DNA of 64,000 bases from Phoronis australis (taxonomy: Eukaryota; Phoronida; Phoronidae). The first letter of the stretch is position 1. Each line of letters starts with the position of its first letter. This document shows, piece by piece, positions 37,701 through 49,700 of this stretch. Made by a program: the position numbers and the translations under genes. The notes beneath the pieces are model-generated. The model saw only the letters and a program-made list of their open reading frames with translations. It was not told the DNA's origin and did no database searches. The stretch covers positions 1,039,872 through 1,103,871 of the forward strand of contig NMRA01000075.1 of the NCBI GenBank assembly GCA_002633005.1. Reading direction: 5' to 3'.

Positions 37701-40700
37701 AGACGGTGGTTTAGCAATGTGAATTACAATACAAGTAAGGAGTTCTTGTCTTGGGTCATGGACTCACTTCAAAATATAATACTTTAACGTTTTTGTCACT
37801 TTATTTTCTTCCCATGTTTACAAAGTTTAAGAACGGCGCCGGCGTCAAAACCTCCGCTTTCAGCGACTTTGTCTGCCGCACTGAGTTTCGGTCTGCAGTG
37901 CACTAGATAAAATATATATTCGAAAAAATCAGGCCAGACAAATGTGACAATGGTTTTGCCAACCCTCCAAATTCTCTTAAGGTGGGAAGCTCTCGTATTT
38001 TGAAGAAATCTCACAACTCACGGAAAGATTTCAAATTCTCATTTTGATGAATGTAACTGCCGGGTTGTAGAGGACGTGTGGCGACCGAAGGGACAGTACA
38101 AGTGCCTTACTGGGTTACCGATTTCGTTGCTGCCTATCGATTTCTGAATTCAAAGGTTGGCAATAATGTTTGTTTGTGTATGATCTTGAAGTAATAAAAA
38201 ACAGCTAGTCAAATTTTGTTTTTTGCTTATTGCATCTCAGTCAAACTGGCGTTACCAGATTTAACTATTGTCGCTGGCTGTTCTTTATTTTTTCTTGCGT
38301 CAGCCCCCACGTATAAGCGTGACTGTGAAATATCGTTTCCACATCCCCTTTTTGCCATCCAGAATAATTTTGTTTATACATTGGCCAGTTTCTTACCATT
38401 CGAGTCTGAAATATCTACGACGTAGACTGACTGAAAATTGGCGATAGTGGGTAGGAGATGCACACAGCTAGCTACGGGCATGGGCTTAGGGAGCATCGAG
38501 CGGGAAATATCGGAATAGACTTGACATCGCAGTTTTGGGGAACATTGGCAACGGAGGAATATCGTAAAGAACTGGGTCTTTCGTAACAACAGCTTAAAAG
38601 TACATAGTCACGCCCGTTTTTGTTACTTAGGGCTATTCTCTTTTGATGTGTGACTTTGTAGTCATTTTGGTGCACGTGCGCAAGTTCCCACACTTTGCAG
38701 TGCATGTTACCTTGACATCAACATGTGATTGACAGGTGCTCACTCGTAGGCCCTACGTGCGTGCTGATTCCCGCCGCTATCTTTGGCCATAAAAAACGAG
38801 ATGCATATTGGAAGAGGCCGTTTTATTACTTGACGGCATTTCCAAGTCACGACTGTCAGCCGACTGAGACATTGCTTGCTAACAGCGAGACCGAACAGTG
38901 CCGCAGTGCGATAGGCCTATTGCAAGTGATATAAATAGGATAATCTGGACATCTTGCATGAAAAATAAATGTTTTTCCACCACGAAGTTTGGTAAGGCGA
39001 TTGTTTAAGAATGAATTGAAACATCGCTGTTTTGTGGCGTTTTATCACATATTTATGTCGTGGCTCGAAATTTTATTCTTGATTGACGAGTAGCTCACGG
39101 CCGCTTAACACCGATTCTTGTCTTAGGCCTAATTCTTTGCCGAGCATGTTTGGCGCAACGGCAAGTGAGCAATGCCGGGCGGTCGAGATAAAACAGCTAG
39201 CCGCAGAACCATACGCTGAAAATGTCATTGAGTCACAGAGTGTCGACTATAAACATCCTAAACACAAAAAACATCTGAATTAAGTTTTTCAAACTTTTAT
39301 TACAACTCATTTTAAAACTGCTCTCAGACTATGAACTTGGCAGCTCAGTACGAGACTGCAACCATAAATTTGATGTCTGCTGTGACCTCTGCAACACGTG
39401 AAGCTTGCACGCGCGCACTTTAACAAGGTCACATCTTAAAATAGTTGCAATCCAAGTAGAGGCTGCGTGGTCACTGGTCGTCTGCGCTCTAGAGGGCAAA
39501 GTAACAAGACCGCAGGACGCCACGGGGCTATTACTCAGTAATTCTGTAAATTTAACAGCGAATAACTAATCTGAGGGCAAGAGAATCTTTGTTGGGATCA
39601 TCTGCTGTTATGACATTTTTCTCGTCATGTGGCGACGTGACGATAACGCTCTTTGAAAAGTACTACGCGTTCCGAGTACGAGGTAAGATTAACCGCCCAG
39701 GGCGGTTGCCTGTCGTAATAAGCGCCCATGTTCGGTTAACCGCCCATCCTGGATTTCTTGAAATTTCACGTTTAAGCGCCCATGTCTGGTTAACCGCCCA
39801 CCCCCGATTTTTTGGGTTTGCCAATTTAACCGCCCAGGGCGTTAACCCGAACGATTACGGTACCTACTACAAGATTCACTTTTCCAGCTGAGTTCTACTT
39901 TCTTTTATATGACATATACCTCGCATCTGTTGTCGTGTGTTCAAGTATCCAATGTGTGAATTTGTCATCGAACGTTCCGCAGGACTGCCTCTACATCTTG
40001 CTGTGTTTAAGCTAAAAAGTTGGTGACTTCAAGTGGATTTTTACCGGTCATCACATTTCTTCGAATATTTTAAGCCCTATAACTATGTATTATATAATTT
40101 GTTGTTGAACACAAGCTAATTGTGTACACAAAAAATGGTGCAACAATTGTATTAAGCAGCAGTGTTTTATTCTTAAAATTGTGATTTTTACAGAGATTGG
40201 TTTCTACTTTCACATAGGTGAACATTCCTGTTAAATATGTACAAAATCTCTTATTTTCAAATAAGTGTGTCTGTGATTGTCTTTGAAGGTGTTTCAGCCC
40301 GACATTTCAAGTGTTAATATCGAACACTTCTGATTTTAGACAACTATTTTTACCTAGTAAGAAAGTGAATAAACAAGATTTCAGCCAACAATTATAATTA
40401 TGAGAATGTAGATGCACCTTACATTACTTTTCTTTTTTGCAGGACTCTGTGAACTTTTCTGATTTCCAAGTAAAACGGCTGCTTAAGAAGAGCAAGCTGT
40501 CTCAAAAAATTGAAAATGTACGCAAAGTGATGAACACACAAGCCTCTAGTGATTTGGTGTCTGAGGCTGCAGGCGGACTCACAGGTAGGGATGTGTGCAA
40601 TGATACCATGGCAAATTTTTAACATTTTGTTATATAAGTGAGTGACAGCACTTATGGTTTGATTTTGATTTCTTGAATCATATGTGATAGGAGATATTGA

Positions 40701-43700
40701 GCGCTGTTTCTAGAGAATGTGGTATGCTTCATGCAGTGGCGGGTGTTGACTGTTTTGACTTAGTTTTGTGAAACTCACAAAAAATCGAGTCATGAAATAA
40801 AGCAAGTGCTTGTTTTCTATAGTTATAGTGTGGTCAGAATGCAGTTCAGAAAGTGCTCTTTTTGACTCAATATCTTTTTTATTTCATGTTAATTTGAAGT
40901 TGGCCATTTTGACCCATCTGTGTAGCTTTCAGTACAATTGTATTGAGGAATGGACTCTCCAATATTCCGTCATTATCTATCTCCTGCTGCAGTCTCATTG
41001 TGATCTATCAGAAGATGCCTCCCACTTCGTGTCACCTATGGTTGTCACTGCTCATTTATATGCGCTAACTACGAAGCGATACTGAAGCTAATTTATAGTG
41101 AAACAACATGTGAGGGTGAAATAAAAGGTCATATATATTATGACAAACTAAACTACTACAGATATGGATAATTACAAAAGTTATGTACTATACTGAGCTG
41201 TAAAGGTGGGTAAGAATCTGCCACAGATGCAGCAGAAGGATGCATCCGCCCACCCATTTGTCACTGTTTATTTATTCAGCCACCACTAGCCAACTGCAGT
41301 CTCAACGTGTTCTGTCTGAAGACGCCTCCCACTACCTGCTCATCAAGAAGGTCAACTCACAGAGCCCAATGGACGCCATAGCAGGGGAGGTGGTGTCACC
41401 CTACTTCAGAGACAGTAAAAGACAGGAAGTACTAACACTCTCAGGTAATATACCTGTGTGAAAGCTGATCTGAGCCCTATGTACATGTTGGTACTACTCA
41501 TTTTTAAGTTTTCTATTTTCAATTTTAACCCTACCGTTGACCTTTCTGATTTTGACTGTGTAAGACTTGAGATCAACTGTTGCTAGTTACAAACACCAGC
41601 CATACAGAAGTGGATAACTTAGTTTTACATGTAATGAAAGTAAAATAAAGAAGGATGTAATGTAAGTCATGTGAACCAAAGTGGATTTTATGCACCATAA
41701 AACGGATTCACATTAACTGAGTTTCTAACCTTGATTAATGTTGACATTTTTCGTTGTGGTTGAAACAGTAATTCCAGGTATGAATCTTACAGGTATTAAG
41801 AAAGACAGAACAGAGTGTCAACACATATCTGAACCAGAGGGACTGATCCAGCATAAAGTAACAGATAATACAGATCAGTGGAGGAACGGAGAATGTGTCC
41901 AAAATAACTACAAACAAAGTAATGCTACGGTGAAACAAGTCGTGGCAGATTGTGACTCAGTTTATGCAACACTATTGAAAGGTCAGAGTTCAAGTGGGGG
42001 GAATAATTCCTTTCTTGAAGGTGGGTTTATCATAGAGAATGAGGCGGAGGTAGAGACTGGTGTTAGCAGAAATGAACGTTGTTTGCTGGAGAGTGTTGTC
42101 AGGGTTGAGAACAGTGAGGAGTATGGTGTTGGTAAGGCAAAGAAAGAAAGAGGACCTGCTGCGTGCTGGGAAGGTGGAGTTACTAAAGACATTGGAGCTG
42201 TGGTGGATAAAGAGCAGATTGGGACATGTGCTGCAGAACTGTGTCATGACACTACAGAAGACGTCCGTGTTAAGAACATTGACTTTAGAGCTGTAGAGGT
42301 ACTTAGCACTGACTCTAGAACTGGAGAAGTACAGAACATGGACTTAACTGCTGCAGAAGTACATGGCACTGATTCTGATGTAGAAGTTGTTAATGGAGAG
42401 TATGGGCCACTGAGGGGAGACGATACCAATGTGGTGGCTGAAGAAGATGTTACAGTTGTCACTAAGGTGGTGTTATCTGAGAGTGAAGAGGAAGAGAGTG
42501 TAATTACAGAGGGAGTGTGTGACCAGCACTTTGACAAGGTGGCTACTGTGCTCTCACAACATGGTGACATTGGTTCAGGTATATACACGTGATGATCAGT
42601 TGTCAATGTGCAGTTGTCAGTGATAGCAGATTGATAGAAAAGCTGAACAGAAGTTATTGAACTGTTTGATTTTCTGTCAACATGTTTTTTGAAATTGTTG
42701 TGTCTCTTGAAACTTTCTATTACAAGTTCATGTAGACGTGCTTTTCACAGGTTCATTAGGTTCGTGTACATGGGCTATTCACTGGATCATGTAGACTGTA
42801 AACGTGATATTCACAGGTTCATGCAGACTGTTTTTCCCTTTTAAGGCCGTGATATCCATAGTGACTTGCTGGAAGTCACAATAGAGCCAAGCAATATACA
42901 ACAGGATGAATTGTTCCCTGCGAGTATTTTTGAAGCAAGCAATGATATTCAACCCAGTGTACACAGTCCAAGCCAGAGTACAGCACAATCCACCATGGTA
43001 CAGTCTTCCTCAGAAGAAGGTGACACTCGCTGTGACATCAGTGAAAGACCAGCTCTGTCGGAGTTCATTGGCCTGTCACAGGTAATTTTGTGGTTTACAC
43101 ACATGACTGCATTTAACCATTAAGTGGACTTCATTAAAAAGCCCATGTGATCAGTGCACAGTAATCCTTGTGATTATTAAATGTCTTCGTATTGCAGTCT
43201 GATCTCGAAGCATTGTCGGTTGAAATTGGTGCAGAGCGTAGGACTCTTCAACAAGAGAGGGGCCGGTTAGAGAGGATGGCTATGACTATAACTGACCAAA
43301 TGTATGCTGACTCTCAGGTAAATTTTTGGACACATTTGTATAATGATGTTATCAAGTTACAAATCTTCTGAGCTTTGATACTACTATGCTGAGCTTCTAT
43401 GACACTTAATTTAGTTAAAGAGAGAGGGGCAGTCATGTAGATTGTTGAGATTCCTCTGAATCCTGCTCTGTTTGTTCCATTCACATGTCCTCATAAAAGA
43501 TCACAGTTTAGCCGTTGTTTAGTCTTGCAAATAACTCTAACGCAATATGCCTCTGGTGATTAACATGAATGTGTAGTTAAAAGACTCACTGTTCTTGAGG
43601 TAGCCATGAACGTTACTGATGAAATGTCTACACTGTACAACTTTGCTGATGTAGATTCCTCTTTTATTGACAGTAAACTGCGGACTACGGGATTTTGTTG

Positions 43701-46700
43701 GGTGTTAAAGATGTTTTAAAGTTTTCATTTCTTGTAATGAATGTTGCAATGTAAAAGTGCTTCTTTCACGACGTTTCATCTCAAAACGGTCTCATTTTGA
43801 TATTTCGTAAAGAAAATATGCCAACCTGTCACGAAATGGCGTGCAAATCATAAGGAAAATTTTGAGATTGGCATTGGCAAACATGTTTATTCTGACCTAG
43901 ATGTGTTGCTAGATCACCTGATGCTTAGTCTGACCTAACTCAGTTGCACATATGTCATGTTTGCGAGGTTATGTTTTTGTGAACAGGCATCACAACACTG
44001 ATTATTTACATTTCATATGTTCATTAATTAGTAGAATTTATGGAATTTCATATTTGGGCTAATAGAGTTATGTTCTGTGGCAAGTAAAATTAAGTACATA
44101 GCGTAAAGTATGCAGAAAATAAATAGATGGAAGTCATTGATAGTCTTTAACCCTTCTCCTGCTGTGGACGACTTCACTGATTAAGCTGTGTGCTGTGGGC
44201 AAGTGTACTCCCCCATTACTATCATTTTATCGTAATTATGAGCTTCTCTTTGACTGATTGCATTTTCTAAATATAACTAAAATCTGAGCCCTTAATTCCA
44301 GGAAAATAAATAAGGACTTAGTCCTTTAGTTAGGAGCGTTGCATGAAAAGATCCCTAGTTATTTTTAACTATAGTGAGAATTCAACGTAGAGTTTACTCT
44401 CGTTTTCTACCAAAATTTGACTTCGCAATGAAACTAAAATAGCATAAGAAAGGACAATCAGTGTTTTTACTAGTCCACAAATACGCAATAGATTTAGGAA
44501 AGTCATTTGAGTCCCTATTTTGGACTGTTTCATGCCACCAGGCACTGGCTTTCCATTGGACGTGTGTGTCAAGCCTTCTTCTATTCTTATACTTCTAGGA
44601 ACTGCTGAAGCTCTTTGGCATTCCATTCGTGGTGAGCCCATCTGAAGCAGAGGCTCAGTGTGCCCAGCTAGACTTAGCGGGACTCACTGACGGCAGTATT
44701 ACTGATGACAGTGACATTTGGCTGTTTGGTGGTCGTAATGTTTACAGGAGCTTCTTCAACAAGGACAAAAGAGTCAAGTACTACAGACTGTCAGACATTG
44801 AGCAGCATTTTGGTGAGTTGAAGCTAGCTGGTCATTCTCATTAGACCTATACTTACTAAGCCTGCAAATCTTTGCATTAGATACATGTTAAGCAAGATAC
44901 CTTCATGGACACAAGCATTTGTCCCACCTTAAAGTTAGCTAGATGGCACGACGCTTATGCTTGAGCAGTGTAATATATTGAGAGTTGAATATAGGACTGC
45001 CAGCTCTTATGCATTTACATGAGGTATTGCGCGTGCTTTTAGGGTACAATACTATTTTTGTGTGGGCTTTGAATAGCTATTGATTTCAAGCATTTATTTG
45101 TCTTTAAAATAATCAGTTGCATAAACTGTGTAATATCACCTGAAATTCACAAACATTTTAAGTCTGGTCTCTACGGCACCTAATGAACATAAGTCTGAAA
45201 AGATTTCTGCCCCCAACCGAGACTTGAACCCAGGACTTTCTGCTAACTGTGTAGATGCTCTAGCCACTGAGCCATAGGGACCGCTTGTCAAACATAGAAA
45301 TCCAATCAGATTTAATAGTGGGCATCCCGCTCATAAACTTAAGAGTGTATACATACATGCATACATTCATGCATACATACATGCATACTTGCATACATGC
45401 AAACATACATACGTCCATACATAGATACATACGGACATATGTATATATTTGTATGTATCTATATGTATGTTTGCGTGTGTGCGTGCATATGTGCGTGAAT
45501 ATTGAACCGGCATGGAAATATAGAATCCTGCTCAGGAAGCCGTGAGTGTATATTATATGTATATACATGTGTAAATCTTGAACCGGTGTGGAAATAAAGA
45601 TCACAAGCATTTTAAGTCTGGATTCCTGTTTGACCGGTGGTCCTGATAGCTCAGTGGCTAGTGCATCTGTTTGGTTTGCATAAGGTCCTGGGTTCGAGTC
45701 TCTACTGGTTCTGTGGTCTGAATGTAGTTTGTCTGTGTTACAGGATTGGACAGACGCCGTTTCATCAGTGTCGCTCTCGTTTCTGGCTGTGACTACACTG
45801 AGGGTATATTTAATGCAGGGCCGGTGACTGCCATGGAAATACTGAGCGAGTTTTCACACCCGGATGGTCTGCAGTCTATCAAGTTGTTCAGGTAACCATC
45901 TGCACCTTTGTTGTAGGGAATGGATTCTTCCATTCAGTGTATATGATCACTGTGTACAAGTATTTCAAGACATTCTGACCTTGTGACCTTGTGCGTAAAT
46001 ATGATACTATCCTACAAAGTGATATAGCACATTTTTGGTGCTGATCCGTTGGGTGTCTGTAACGGTTTGGAGCACTGATTGGTTACTGCATTTCTATAAT
46101 GGAGTATTCTCAATCATCAGACATTACCGGGGTGGATTGAATAAATTTTGATTGTGGGCTGAAATCAAATGCTTTGTTCAACAATGGCAATTCGATGCAT
46201 GATAATGTGTCGTTATTACAGTCCAGCGTATACATTTATGCAACAGAGGCCAGATCGAGATGTGAGAGGTACACAATACTAACTTGGAGTATTGTAATTG
46301 TATGTTACAGATAAGGATATAAGTTACAGCTGTTCTATTGAAATATGTGTGGGAGGGGGAGGTACTTTTATTTCGTATGTACCGACCATATTTTTCTTTT
46401 CTTTCTCCAACCCACCACCCATAATTTTAAATTTGGTAGAAATATAAAATGCAACCACTCACAATTTTTATGCGCCCACATATTTATATGTGGACGCATT
46501 ATGCCGTCATCTCCGTCCGTCCGGGCGGCGTCCGGCGTCTGGCGTCCGGCGTCCGCTGCTCTATCTCCAAAACCCTTTGACATACGTTCATGAAATTTGG
46601 CACATATGTTCCATTCATGAATGGGACGGCATGTGCGAACTTTCGGACGGATCCGACTACCGGTGTGCCCCCTAGTGGCAATTTTAGTTTTTTACGCTTA

Positions 46701-49700
46701 CCTTTGTATCTTCAAAAGTCCTGAACGGATTTTCATGAAATTTGGTATGTAGGCACCTAGTAGTGAGATGACGCTATCCTGCCGTTTTCGGATGGATTCG
46801 ACATAGTTTGCGCCACCTAGTGGCCATTTTTACTGTTTTCGAGTCTGTTTTTGTGCTTCCACCCCTCTATCAACCAAACCGCTCAAAGGATGATTGTGAA
46901 AATTGGCATGTATGTGCTTACTATGTAGAGGACGGTTGACGATGATTTTCCGACGATTTCGACTACTGTGGCGCCTCCTAGTGGCAGTTTTGTTTTTTTG
47001 CGCCTATGGCTGTATCTCCTAAACCGTTTGCAGGATCTTTACGAAATTGTGTAAGTATATTTATATGATGTTAACAACGGAAGATGACGACTTTTGGACG
47101 GATCCGACTACCGGTGTGCCCCCTAGTGGCAATTTTAATTTTTTTACGCTTACCTTTGTATCTTCACAAGTCCTTATTGGATTTTCATGAAATTTGGTAT
47201 GTAGGCACCTATTAGTGAGATGACGCTATCCTCCCGTTTTCAGATGGATTCGACATAGTTTGCGCCACCTAGTGGCCATTTTTAGTGTTTTCGAGTCTGT
47301 TTTTGTGCGTCCACCCCTCTATCAACCAAACCGCTCAAAGGATGATTGTGAAAATTGGCATGTATATGCTTACTATGTAGAGGATGGTTGACGATGATTT
47401 TCCGACGATTTCGACTACTGTGGCGCCTCCTAGTGGCAGTTTTGTTTTTTTGCGCCTATGGCTGTATCTCCTAAACCGTTCGCAGGATCTTTACAAATTG
47501 TGTAAGTATATTTATATGATGTTAACAACGGAAGATGACGACTTTTGGTCGGATCCGACTACCGGTGTGCCCCCTAGTGGCAATTTTAGTTTTTTACGCT
47601 TACCTTTGTATCTTCAAAAGTATTGAACGGATTTTCATGAAATTTGGTATGTAGGCACCTATTAGTGAGATGACGCTATCCTACTGTTTTCAGATGGATT
47701 CGACGTAGTTTGCGCCACCTAGTGGCCATTTTTACTGTTTTCGAGTCTGTATTTTTGCGTCCACCCCTCTATCAACCAAACCGCTCAAAGGATGATTGTG
47801 AAAATTGGCGTGTATGTGCTTACTATAAGGAAGACAGCTGACAATGATTTTCAGACGATTTGGACTACTGTGGCGCCTCCTAGTGGCAGTTTTGTTTTTT
47901 TGCGCCCATGGCTGTATCTCCCAAACCGTTTGCAGGATCTTTACTAAATTTAGCAAGTGTATTTATGTGATGTTGACAACGGACGATGACGACTTTAGGA
48001 TGATTCTGATTACCGGTATGCCTCTAGTGGCAATTTTAGTATTTGCCTCTAGTGGCAATTTTAGTATTTTACATTGACCTCTGTATTTTCATAGGTCTTC
48101 AGGTGTATACTTTGTGTTACTTCGTGACTATGAAGGAAAAGTTCCAAGTAGAAATTTGTTTCTGGCATTCTAATGCTGTGCTAATCTCGTATGTTGGTAA
48201 ATTTGTTTTTAATTCTATGTTTCTGTGGTGCTTTAAGCAACTGATGTATAGGATGTGCTTGTATTATGAAGATCACTCACATTTTGCCCCTAGCCTATTG
48301 AGGAGATAATGACCATGCCTTTTCATTCTGCAAAGTACAACATACTACATATATGCCCTCTACTGGCCACTTTATGGTACCAATAAACAACCCTAGAAGG
48401 ATACCGTATGCGGTGCAATTGTGGGCGCATTTCAACGCTCTGCGTTGCTCTTGTTTAAAATTATGCTTGAATTGTACATGGTAATGTTCATGTTAGGTTT
48501 TATTCTGTTTAGATGTTTTTGGTCTTCAGTGTTTCATGTGCTGACAATAGTCCAGTAGACACAACATCAGCTCCTTCCCAGGCAAGGAATAAATATTCGT
48601 ACATGCATTCCAGGGAATAGAGATTAATTAACGAGAATGTTGGTATGTGCCCTTCGTGTGCATTGCAAATGGCAGTACTAGGAGTGCTCATTATTTCAAA
48701 ATTTCTACAAGAGGGGGCAACACCTGTAAACAAATTGCCTCTAGGTCACACATCATCAGCTGTATGTAAATGATCGATGGACAAGAATTAGCTGTCTTGT
48801 TGAATGTTGTCGAAAACTAAAGTGGTCAAGAGTGTGGTTGAATTAACACGAAAATTGACTGCTGTCAGCTCATCCATCCCAGCCATATATCTTTGAGCCA
48901 AATTTCATCCTGTTGTGCCTGCATCCTGTCTCGTCAAAAAGTAAAATGGCCAACAGGGGGTGCTACAGTACCCAAATGTGTCTGAAAATCAACTTGTGCC
49001 TACGCATCCCCGTCATCTATCTCTGTCATCATTTTAAGCTGTTTCAACGTAGTAGACAGACAAGGAATGACTTGAGTAGTCGAAAACTAACGGGGTGCCA
49101 CAGTAGTTGAATTTGTCCAAAAATTGACTGGTGCCGACGCATTCTCGCCATATACCTCTGTATCGAATTTCATCGTTTTTGAGATAATTGATGCACAAGG
49201 AATGGCATGTTGAAAGCTTAAACAGCCAACAAGGGTTACCACGGTAGCCATATCCTTCCAAAAATCTACTAGTGCCGGCACATCCCCGGCTAGTACCTCT
49301 ATGCCAAATTTCATCGTGATCTGCCAAGCTGTTCTTGAGATAATTGAAGGACAAGAAATGATAACAACAGGCGGACAGACAGATGTACGAATGGACCGGA
49401 TGTCAACCACATGTGCCCAAAAGTCATGTCAGTCACCAGAAACTAGCACATACTTTTTATTAAAAAATTCATCAGATTTCTTAGATGTGTTAATACCGGA
49501 CTGTTGCAGTAATTTTCATTCTAATATGGCCTGTGCCTGCAATCTGGTTGCCCGTGACTTGAGTAATGGCGTAGTGTACATATTGCTCACTGTACACTAG
49601 CAACATGGGCTTGTCTTGTTTTTGAAAAATTTTGTGTATGAGCGAAATGAATTTCTGGTGAGTTTTGAAGTTTTTACAGGTGACATTGAGATGGGTGCTT

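Noticed and set aside
37432-39863. CRISPR-like array from spaced CGCCCA repeats
   Set aside because: Repeats are short and irregularly spaced, lie at transposon ends and are in an animal intron.
42244-42606. A 120-codon Ser/Thr-rich frame on the minus strand
   Set aside because: It is the antisense shadow of ERCC5 exon 7.
45260-45610. A 116-codon Cys/Met/Tyr-rich frame on the minus strand
   Set aside because: It is a translation of the TACATGCA microsatellite.
45204-45720. Two functional tRNA genes
   Set aside because: A and B boxes are present, but acceptor and T stems do not pair; SINE heads explain them better.
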